Below are positions 57,218 to 64,000 of a DNA stretch of 64,000 bases, in pieces. The notes below the pieces were generated by a model. The model was not told the DNA's origin, made no database searches, and was given only the letters and a program-made list of their open reading frames with translations. The translations under genes were made by a program, and so were the position numbers. The DNA is from Nostoc sp. HK-01 (GTDB lineage Bacteria > Cyanobacteriota > Cyanobacteriia > Cyanobacteriales > Nostocaceae), in assembly GCA_003990705.1 (NCBI GenBank), contig AP018318.1, positions 4,777,501 through 4,841,500 of the forward strand, written 5' to 3'. Positions within the stretch are counted from its first letter, which is position 1. Each line of letters starts with the position of its first letter.

Positions 57218-57865
57218 TTACGCAAATCGGATCACTTCTTCTACTTGATTTAAATGAGCAGTATCCCCCTTTAGTTCTAGCAACCATTCTGGGCCTTGAA
57301 GCACAACCTTGACTAAAGAACATAAGGAAGCTTTAACTTCCGTTTTGGCAACTTCACCAACTAACCCCATTGCTGCCCCTAACACAGAAGCACCGTGTGC
57401 TACCAGTAATATATGCTCTGGAAAGAATTCTGCTGCTAGACATCTAGCAGTTTGTCCTGAACGTGCGCGTACTTGCTCATGTGTTTCGGGGTATTTGGCC
57501 GCAATACGCGGTGTGTAGCTAGGATCAATCCGGGGAAATAGTTCTTTTAACGCTGGAACAGAAAGTCTTTCTGGTTCTTCTGTCATCCATTCAGGATTTA
57601 GCCATTCGCTCAAGCCTGTTTCTAATTTGATGGATAAATCCAAGGTTTCAGCCACAGCATTGGCTGTTTGCACCGTTCGTAAAAAGGGAGAAGCAAAAAT
57701 ATGGGTAATTTTCTCGGTTTTCAAACGTTGGGCTAATTGTTTTGCCTGCACGAAACCATCGTCAGATAAAGGCGGATCGTAGCGTCGTTCGGCGGTGAGA
57801 AACCAATCAGGATTTACAAAGTCGAGGCGGTTGGCGTGTCTTGCGATCCAGACTATTTGACTCAT
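57218..57865 (-). CDS. Histidine phosphatase (phosphoglycerate mutase-like) family protein
   Basis: 215 residues from ATG 57865 (the frame is open to 57892 but the family N-terminus is MSQIVWIARHANRLDF). The phospho-His site is H10 in IARHANR, with the second Arg in FASPFLRTVQTA, a Glu in the acid position and the partner His in LLVAHGASVLG. It is a phosphomonoesterase of the branch 1 histidine phosphatase clan; the RHG is changed to RHA, as in many distant members. Substrate unknown. Confidence 0.85.
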   Translation of the reverse strand: MSQIVWIARHANRLDFVNPDWFLTAERRYDPPLSDDGFVQAKQLAQRLKTEKITHIFASPFLRTVQTANAVAETLDLSIKLETGLSEWLNPEWMTEEPERLSVPALKELFPRIDPSYTPRIAAKYPETHEQVRARSGQTARCLAAEFFPEHILLVAHGASVLGAAMGLVGEVAKTEVKASLCSLVKVVLQGPEWLLELKGDTAHLNQVEEVIRFA

Positions 57866-58365
57866 GGGTTTTTTACGGCAAATAAAGTTCACACCTATAG
57901 AAAAATAGGAGTGCTAAAAGACGGTTGCAAACCCAATATTATGACAAATTTTGTAATGTTTTGTAATAGTTAAATATTATACTAAGTATAGATTACTACT
58001 ATTGATATACTACTTCCGCTTAACATTGATCAATAGCCAACTACATCCAGACAGATAAAATTAATACCTCCGGCGAGAGAGGGCATTGCATCTCAGCATC
58101 TATTAACCTGCAAATAATAGAACCTTTCAGCCGGAACAGCTAAGACTCCTTAGCTGTTTTTATTTTTTCTCTTGATGCTGCTGAATGAATATTGCACAGC
58201 CAAAAGTTAAACGATCGCACCTATCTCCATCGTTTGCGGTCAATTAGAGACCATTTATAAAGTAAATATGAGGAATTTCATTTTTACTTTATAAATCATC
58301 TCTGACTATCTTCTTTCTGAGGAACCGACCTTAAAACTGGTAAGAAATCCTATACCCGTACTAGG
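57866..58365. other. 500-base intergenic region
   Basis: No gene. It contains a plus-strand small-RNA candidate ending at 58168 (listed separately), the promoter region of the histidine phosphatase, and the end of the AAA gene. Confidence 0.5.
58070..58168 (+). ncRNA. Small RNA candidate with orphan intrinsic terminator
   Basis: CCGGC (58070-58074) pairs with GCCGG (58130-58134), with a looser AGAGAGG/CCTTTC inside. A terminator AACAGCTAA-GACTCC-TTAGCTGTT follows (58135-58158), then a T-rich tail to 58168. No plus-strand gene precedes or follows it, and the minus strand has no T-tract after this hairpin. The terminator therefore implies a plus-strand transcript; its start and role are unknown. 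Confidence 0.55.
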
Positions 58366-59766
58366 TTAAACCATTGTTGTATATAGTTGTTTTTTAAAAT
58401 AAGTGCGATAGAGTTCGCAACGAGGTAGGATGCGATCGCCCTCAAAACAAATCAATCCTAAACTTTCGAGTTTATAAGCATCGACAGGATCAAGCGTCAA
58501 GCTTCCTGGTTGTGTTACAAGTTCAGTATATGTTTTGACTAAATGAGGATTGCTTTGCAGTTTAATCCAGTGTCGCCATAGGTGATGACGATAGATACCA
58601 CCATTAGCGATCGCCTCTCTAATCAAATCTGGGAGAGTGAGAGTACAAGAGGCCAGATGATACAAGGCTAATTGAATCAAAGCCGGATGACCACCAACCA
58701 GAGACATCAATTGAGCAGATTCTTGACCAGGACTCCAGTCTAACTCGTATTTTCTTGCTAAATCTTCTACCTGTGTTTGAGTAAATTCGTTTAAACGGAT
58801 TGGTAAGCCAATATTAAATGGTGAACGATTAATATCTAGAGAGATATATTGTTCTGTAGAGTAAACCACTACTAATCTCAGCTTTTGCCAATTCTGATTT
58901 TGCCGTGCTTCTTCGCACCAAGAACGCAACAAAGCAAAAAATTCTTGAGTAATATGAGGATAGTCAAAAAAGCGATCAACATCGCTCAACACCAAAACTA
59001 TAGGACTGTCACTTTGTTGGAGAATATACTTTTGTAAGTAAAAGCTACAGCTTAACTTATAACCAATTTCTTCATCCCATTCGTTATCAAGATTAGGCTC
59101 AATGTCTAATTGTTGGGCAATTTTCCAACAAAGACAACGCAAAAGCTTATTTAAATCAGTCAAACAATGATCATCAATTTGATGGCAATTTACATTAACT
59201 GTGCGATATCTTTTTCGGTTAGCAAAAGCTAAAAGACGCAGCACTAGAGAACTTTTTCCCATTTGTCTAGGAGCGCGAATCCGAATTACACAGCCTGGTC
59301 GAGTAATTTCTCGATAAACCACTTCTTCTATTGGTGGACGGTCGATATATAAAGGAGAATCTAGAGCAATCGGCCCATCTGGGTATGACCAATGGTTTTC
59401 TATTTTGTAAGTAGAAAATTGAGAAGAATTATCTTTTGGTGTATATGAATATTTTGACAAAAAGTCTAAGGCTTCTGTTTTGTTTTCTCCATTTAAAACT
59501 GTGTAATCTTCTTCTCGTAATTTTAGATTAAAAGCACTAAAGCACAATTTAAGAGTTTTTTGATCTACACCTTTACTTAAAGACCATAATCGGGTCAAAG
59601 TTTTAGTAGAAATATTGATTTGTCTGCTAAGTTCTTCTAGGGTTAAACGATATCCTTGATTTTTGATAACTTCCCAAGATATAATCGCCTCTTGTAAACG
59701 TTGTATCCCGGTGGAAGTTAGTACAACGCCTCTTCTTCTCTTAGTTTTATGTTCCTGTAAATTCAT
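58366..59766 (-). CDS. AAA-like (AAA_35-type) NTPase with N-terminal HTH
   Basis: 466 residues from ATG 59766 (the frame extends to 59853 with unconserved residues). N-terminal helical region (10-95) with an HTH-like LTLEELSRQINISTKTLTRLW. The ATPase domain (about 128-380) has Walker A RAPRQMGKSS (164-173) and a Walker B-like VLVLSDVDRFF. The C-terminal LVGGHPALIQLALYHLA and winged segment are characteristic of AAA_35 proteins of cyanobacteria, which often carry sensor or effector domains. Here only the HTH-like part is fused. It may be a STAND-like regulator. Not linked to the response-regulator operon by distance. Confidence 0.85.
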   Translation of the reverse strand: MNLQEHKTKRRRGVVLTSTGIQRLQEAIISWEVIKNQGYRLTLEELSRQINISTKTLTRLWSLSKGVDQKTLKLCFSAFNLKLREEDYTVLNGENKTEALDFLSKYSYTPKDNSSQFSTYKIENHWSYPDGPIALDSPLYIDRPPIEEVVYREITRPGCVIRIRAPRQMGKSSLVLRLLAFANRKRYRTVNVNCHQIDDHCLTDLNKLLRCLCWKIAQQLDIEPNLDNEWDEEIGYKLSCSFYLQKYILQQSDSPIVLVLSDVDRFFDYPHITQEFFALLRSWCEEARQNQNWQKLRLVVVYSTEQYISLDINRSPFNIGLPIRLNEFTQTQVEDLARKYELDWSPGQESAQLMSLVGGHPALIQLALYHLASCTLTLPDLIREAIANGGIYRHHLWRHWIKLQSNPHLVKTYTELVTQPGSLTLDPVDAYKLESLGLICFEGDRILPRCELYRTYFKKQLYTTMV

Positions 59767-60002
59767 AGGTTTTGTAGCAAAATTTTTGGCGTACATAAAA
59801 TCTAGTAGATAAATTGTGATGGTTGATTTATGCCGAGAATTTGAGGGAAACAATTTATTCTAGTTGTGTATGATTGCTAATAACCTAGTATTTATTTTGG
59901 GTAACTTTTTTTAATTGTGAAGAGTTATTAAGCAAAGTAATTGTATATAGTTCACAATCTGTTAGATAGTAGGAGATAATAAGACTTTTTATTGATTATT
60001 TT

Positions 60003-60407
60003 TTAAACCACAGATTCGCATTCAGGCTGCACACTCCACCCTAAAGCACGCGTGATCTGATCTGGTAAAGTTAAGGGATTAAAGGGTTTAGCAATGGCCT
60101 CAACTACACCAAGCTGCTGAAGTTGTTGTGATGTAAACCAATCTGCAAGTACACTCAAAAGAATTACTGGAATTAATTTAGCTGAGTGTCTTTCATGAAA
60201 TCTGTACAAGAATGTAGTAATGTCCATACCTGGCATAACAACATCAAGTAAGATGGCATCGGGACATTCTATCTCTAGTTGTTGAAGGGCTGCTTGGGCT
60301 GAAGCAGCTGTTATGACCTTCCATCCGACCAAATCATTTAAACAAATTTGCACTAGTTCTCGAATAGTCGGTTCATCATCAATTAACAATATTGTCTTGA
60401 TTGTCAT
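60003..60407 (-). CDS. Single-domain response regulator
   Basis: 134 residues, one CheY-like receiver. Acidic pocket LIDDEP, phospho-acceptor D55 in ILLDVVMPGMD, and the conserved Lys in AKPFNPLTLPDQ. It lacks an output domain, so it would act by protein contact or as a phosphate sink. It is the last gene of the 63.3-60.0 kb signalling cluster, with a gap of about 115 bases. Confidence 0.9.
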   Translation of the reverse strand: MTIKTILLIDDEPTIRELVQICLNDLVGWKVITAASAQAALQQLEIECPDAILLDVVMPGMDITTFLYRFHERHSAKLIPVILLSVLADWFTSQQLQQLGVVEAIAKPFNPLTLPDQITRALGWSVQPECESVV

Positions 60408-60521
60408 ACTGAAAAAGCTGGACGGAATGAATTCAGCTTAAATCAAGAAAATAAGAAACTGATAAGAATGTCATTCGTCAATGGTGATTATTCCTCTATT
60501 CTCTACTCCTAACTTCCATAA

Positions 60522-60899
60522 CTATTCTCTCCAGTCAAGCATTTGAGCTATTTGTTCACAAATTAGTATTGGATTAAATGGTTTATTGATAACGCCGGCT
60601 ATTTGCAATTGGGCAAAGCGCTTGTAATCATCTGGTAGTACTTTAGCTGTGAGCAAAATTATGGGAATTTCGTGGGTTTTAGGGTTCGCTTTGATTTGCT
60701 TGTAAAATTGAAAGCCATCCATGTCAGGCATTGATACATCAAGGAGAATTACATCTAAAGCATCATCTTGGGCTTGTAAAAGTCCTTCATGACCTGATGG
60801 GGCGGATATTGTCTCCCAGCCACCCAAATCTTCTAAGCATGTGCAGGCTAGATCTCGAAGTGATTCTTCATCATCGATAACAAGAATGCGTTTGCTCAT
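60522..60899 (-). CDS. Single-domain response regulator
   Basis: 125 residues (MSKRILVIDDEESLRD...), receiver with D54 in VILLDVSMPDMDG and the Lys in NKPFNP. The ATG at 60899 overlaps the stop codon of the kinase-like gene by the ATGA tetranucleotide, which indicates translational coupling. It is similar in sequence to the 60003-60407 regulator (the pair is probably a duplication). Confidence 0.92.
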   Translation of the reverse strand: MSKRILVIDDEESLRDLACTCLEDLGGWETISAPSGHEGLLQAQDDALDVILLDVSMPDMDGFQFYKQIKANPKTHEIPIILLTAKVLPDDYKRFAQLQIAGVINKPFNPILICEQIAQMLDWRE

Positions 60900-61510
60900 A
60901 GTTCTTTTACCGATATTGGCAAAGTGAAATAAAATGTACTGCCTTCGCCAAGGGTACTTTCTGCCCAAATACTATCATTGTGTTGTTGAATAATACTTTG
61001 ACAAATTGCCAAGCCTAGACCTGTTCCGCCTTTAGCATGAGCATCAGAAATATCTACTTGCTGAAAACGTTCAAATATGGTTTCTAGTTTATCGGCAGGA
61101 ATACCTCTACCTTGGTCTTTGACTGCAAAAAGCACCCATTCTGCTTGAGTTTGGGTAGATAAGGTAATCTCTGAGTTACGGGGAGAGAACTTGATGGCGT
61201 TGCTTAATAAATTAGTTAAGGTTTGGATAATTAAATCGAAGGAAGCCCAAACGCAAGCATTAGTATGATTAATAAAGATTTTTATCTCAGCGGCCAGGGC
61301 TATTGATTGTAATCCCTCCACGGCTCGGTGCATTAAATCTGCGACATTGCTATTTACTGAATGCTGAGAATTTTGCAATGATATATAACTCACTAAACCT
61401 GTTGTTCCCCCAGTTAAAATCACAAAGGAAACTGTGAGGATCAGCCGTAAGGAAATTTTCAGCTTTTGATTGTGAGCTTGTTTTTTCCCAAAAAGATTGG
61501 AGAGCCTCAC
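60896..61510 (-). CDS. Truncated histidine kinase: TM segment joined to HATPase, no HisKA domain
   Basis: 204 residues, GTG start with GGAGG 8 bases upstream. Residues 1-60 are the cytoplasmic start, one TM (about 20-43) and the beginning of a periplasmic sensor. Residues 61-204 begin inside the linker after HisKA and run through HATPase ([27 protein letters not shown]). The phospho-acceptor His domain, HAMP and sensor are missing. The kinase alone cannot autophosphorylate in the usual way. An internal in-frame deletion or a deliberately reduced kinase is likely. It is 17 bases after the large regulator and coupled to the next receiver. Confidence 0.88.
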   Translation of the reverse strand: MRLSNLFGKKQAHNQKLKISLRLILTVSFVILTGGTTGLVSYISLQNSQHSVNSNVADLMHRAVEGLQSIALAAEIKIFINHTNACVWASFDLIIQTLTNLLSNAIKFSPRNSEITLSTQTQAEWVLFAVKDQGRGIPADKLETIFERFQQVDISDAHAKGGTGLGLAICQSIIQQHNDSIWAESTLGEGSTFYFTLPISVKEL

Positions 61511-61527
61511 CTTTGCATCCTCCGCTT

Positions 61528-63333
61528 TTAAGTTTGGAGTTTTTGCTGTACACGAGAACGATCAATCCGGCTGATGACACGATTGATTAAGTCAGTCTCG
61601 ACCACAGGTTTACCAATAAAGTCATCGGCTCCAGCTGCCAATACTCGTTGAACTGATTTTATATCTGTATGGGCAGTGACTACTAAAATTGGCAAATTTC
61701 CCCAATGCGGATCTTGTCGGACTACCCGACACAAGTCAGTACCACTATATGTCGGCATTTCTAAATCAATTATCAATAAGTCAGGAGTTGTAGAAACAAG
61801 TGCTTCCCAAAACTTTTGGGGATTGTCTAAGGTTTTGACTTGTAGTCCCCACGATTGCAGAAGATTGCTCAATATTTCCAACATCATTGGATCATCATCT
61901 AGAATCATCACTTTGGCTGCACTAGCTGGAGATTGGGGTAATACTTGGGTAATTACTTGAAATACTTCAGCAGTAGTCGGTGTGGTGAGAAATCCCTGAA
62001 TTCCCAAACGAGCTACAGCGACTCGCTGTGTCAGATTATCTTGCTCTGCTATGACGAAAATTGGTGTAGTAGGAAACTGTTGTTTGAGTTTATTCAGCGA
62101 TTTTAAACTCTTTGGCATCGATGTTTGCTCATTTAAATAGAGTAAAATCACCTTGGGCAGTTGAGAAACTTGTTGCTGAACACTCTCCCAATTCCCAGCT
62201 ACTTCTATCTCCATTCCCCAATTTGCAGCTTCGGTTTTCAGTTGGTAAGTAAAAGATTCATCATGGATAGCCAGCACCAAAGGAAGTTTCATCGGTGTAA
62301 ATTGCTCAACGGTTACGGGTTTGGGAGGTTGAGTGAGTGTTTCTTTGATTTGACCAATTAGTTGTGATAGTTGAACCGCATCCTTTGAAGTTAAATTTTT
62401 ATCCGTAATTAGTAAATGTTCAATAGCTTGGGCGAACTTTGAGCCTGTTGCGTAGCCAAAAGAGCCTAGTGTTCCGGCTAGTTTGTGTGCTTCGTTACTA
62501 GTTTGCTGCCGTAATTCAGGCGACAATAATCCTTTATGTAAAGCTTGTTCAGCCTGCTCTAGCAAACTTACTCGTTGGATAAATGTATCTTTGTGGCGTT
62601 CTATGGCTTTGTTGATTGAAGCGATCGCTGCTAGTTTGTTTGTCTGTTTAGTTGGCGGCGGAGTCTTGAGCCGATAACCCAAACCATAAACTGTTTCTAG
62701 TAATTCGGCAGACATTCCCACAGTTTTCAGCTTTTGGCGTAAGTCTTTAATTAAATTAGTGACAGCACCTTCGCTGGGTGAAGCATCTATTGACCAGAGG
62801 CGATCAATAATCTCACTGCGGCTAAATACACGCTGTGGATGGCGCAAAAACAGCCCTAGTAAGCTATATTCCTTGGGGCTTAAAGATAGAGGTTGTCCTT
62901 GATAGGTAACTTCTGCCGAAACAGTATTGATGCAGAGATTTTCCCAATTCAGCAAACTAGGCGTGAGTTCTGTGTGTCCACGCCGTAATAATGCTCTGAT
63001 CCGAGCCAGCAATTCTGAGATATCGTAGGGTTTAGTGACATAATCATCTGCACCTGCATCCAAACCTTTCACCACATCAACACTGTGATCTTTTGCAGTC
63101 AGCAAAAGAATAGGTTTTTGCATCCCCTGAGCGCGAAGTTGTCGGCAAAGGTTAATTCCGTCCAGTTTGGGAATCAGCAAATCTAACAATATCAAGTCAA
63201 AATTTGACAAGGTTGCTAAAGCTAATCCATTTTGACCATCTGTCGCCAGTTCAACTGTATAATACTCTGCCTTTAGAACCTCACTCAGTACGGTCGCAGT
63301 TGGTAAATCGTCCTCTACCAGCAGAATTTTCAC
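61528..63333 (-). CDS. OmpR-type response regulator with HPt, pseudo-receiver and second receiver
   Basis: 601 residues, GTG start. Order: receiver (1-118, D51 in LLDLLIPKLDG), OmpR/PhoB winged helix (about 128-222, ending GYGLGYRL), HPt (about 235-335, H283 in EAHKLAGTLGSFG), degenerate receiver (350-465, where the acceptor position in VILLYLNEQT is not Asp), and an intact C-terminal receiver (472-595, D523 in IIDLEMPTYSG). Such modular regulators can accept, store and pass phosphate in one chain. First gene of the operon, 17 bases ahead of the truncated kinase. Confidence 0.92.
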   Translation of the reverse strand: MKILLVEDDLPTATVLSEVLKAEYYTVELATDGQNGLALATLSNFDLILLDLLIPKLDGINLCRQLRAQGMQKPILLLTAKDHSVDVVKGLDAGADDYVTKPYDISELLARIRALLRRGHTELTPSLLNWENLCINTVSAEVTYQGQPLSLSPKEYSLLGLFLRHPQRVFSRSEIIDRLWSIDASPSEGAVTNLIKDLRQKLKTVGMSAELLETVYGLGYRLKTPPPTKQTNKLAAIASINKAIERHKDTFIQRVSLLEQAEQALHKGLLSPELRQQTSNEAHKLAGTLGSFGYATGSKFAQAIEHLLITDKNLTSKDAVQLSQLIGQIKETLTQPPKPVTVEQFTPMKLPLVLAIHDESFTYQLKTEAANWGMEIEVAGNWESVQQQVSQLPKVILLYLNEQTSMPKSLKSLNKLKQQFPTTPIFVIAEQDNLTQRVAVARLGIQGFLTTPTTAEVFQVITQVLPQSPASAAKVMILDDDPMMLEILSNLLQSWGLQVKTLDNPQKFWEALVSTTPDLLIIDLEMPTYSGTDLCRVVRQDPHWGNLPILVVTAHTDIKSVQRVLAAGADDFIGKPVVETDLINRVISRIDRSRVQQKLQT

Positions 63334-64000
63334 AACTTCTACTACTTACTAATCAATGTATCCACATGATTTCAGTAAAACCAAAAACACTTAATCCTCA
63401 AAGAATTAAGCCCACACTGGAAACGTGTCTTATAATCTTTTGGCTATGACTTTATTTAGCAGACATTTTTTAAGATACATCTGTTTGCTTGATCAAGCAA
63501 GCCTAAATTTTCCATAGTGGAGATATTGTATCTTTTTGGTTACAGAAAGCCTCCGGTGATGCGATCGCTTTGACTTTCTTCTGCTGCTGCAATTACAGAC
63601 ACTTTTAGGATTATACAAGGTAATTTACGCAAATTTGTCATAAATCATCTCGGATACTGCGTACTTGCCCAGTATCGGCTTTTACGGGATTTTTTGAAAG
63701 TCTTTGCTCAAATCTTACATCATTCTCAATAACCGTAAGGTTAATATAGTTCCGTTAAATGCAGATTTAAATCATCTTTTATTGTGTTGAACAGCATCAG
63801 TGATATTGGATGCTAACCAATTTGGCTGAGGATAAACACTCACTTCTGTACTGAAAGTTTTATCGTGGTTTCACTTAGATAGTATCTATGAAAAGTGTGG
63901 TATTTTTTCGCTTTATTAATAGTTTTTAATATTGTTAAATTAACAATATGGCAGGTAAAAGAGTTCAAAGAAAAACTAAGATATAACATCAAAATATCTG
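63334..64000. other. Intergenic region at window end
   Basis: About 670 bases with no supported ORF or clear hairpin. It should include the promoter of the minus-strand signalling operon. Nothing else is recognised. Confidence 0.4.

Noticed and set aside
1-64000. CRISPR array, transposase, prophage or rRNA
   Set aside because: No regularly spaced direct repeats, transposase motifs, phage structural genes or rRNA sequences were seen on reading both strands.

Overview
This window comes from a filamentous, probably heterocyst-forming (Nostocales-type) cyanobacterium. HIP1 octamers (GCGATCGC) are frequent. Short AGTCAAT/CAATGAC-type heptamer repeats and foldback repeats fill the gaps. There is a protein with a Mo-dependent nitrogenase C-terminal-type domain, and the two-component gene content is very high. 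No phage, transposase or CRISPR array is visible.

Layout. 1-8.3 kb: the 3' end of purF, a receiver-kinase hybrid, an aldehyde dehydrogenase, a sulfite-oxidase-like molybdoenzyme, rpmF, a membrane-anchored hypothetical, an orthocaspase-like protein whose catalytic His/Cys are Tyr/Asn, and a Mo-nitro_C-type protein. 9-15.2 kb: uvrA behind a clear cyanobacterial LexA box, then an M16 peptidase pair (one active, one without the zinc motif). 15.3-22.2 kb: a 1551-residue hybrid histidine kinase and a complete partner-switching module (RsbW-like kinase, receiver-PP2C phosphatase, STAS antagonist). 22.3-30.5 kb: an exopolysaccharide-type locus with a BcsA-like glycosyltransferase lacking PilZ, three DUF3131 domains in two proteins, and a probable outer-membrane barrel. 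30.9-37.9 kb: an unassigned same-strand catabolic-looking cluster (flavin monooxygenase, amidohydrolase, alpha/beta hydrolase, aldo/keto reductase, ABC exporter). 38-45.6 kb: tRNA-Pro(GGG), DUF1818, rpoZ, fasciclin, GH13 amylase, Na+/H+ antiporter, DUF3124 lipoprotein, TrkA-like subunit and a stress protein.

46-51.4 kb is the most unusual region. A subtilase and a small protein resembling that subtilase's own N-terminal propeptide lie on either side of an AT-rich two-gene cassette. The cassette encodes a triple HTH-like/Cys-rich protein and a six-TM pentapeptide-repeat protein with a glycine-rich strand and helical tail. 51.5-58 kb: a signal-anchored hypothetical, a large gap with a probable structured RNA and terminator, fmt, DUF6464, a secreted hypothetical, glucokinase and a histidine phosphatase. 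58-64 kb: an orphan terminator (small-RNA candidate), an HTH-AAA NTPase, and a four-gene phosphorelay operon. In that operon the kinase has lost its phospho-acceptor domain and the main regulator carries DNA-binding, HPt, pseudo-receiver and receiver modules.

The sequence supports these working links: LexA control of uvrA; partner-switching control (inferred) next to polysaccharide synthesis; heterodimeric M16 proteolysis; and translational coupling in the 60-63 kb phosphorelay operon.
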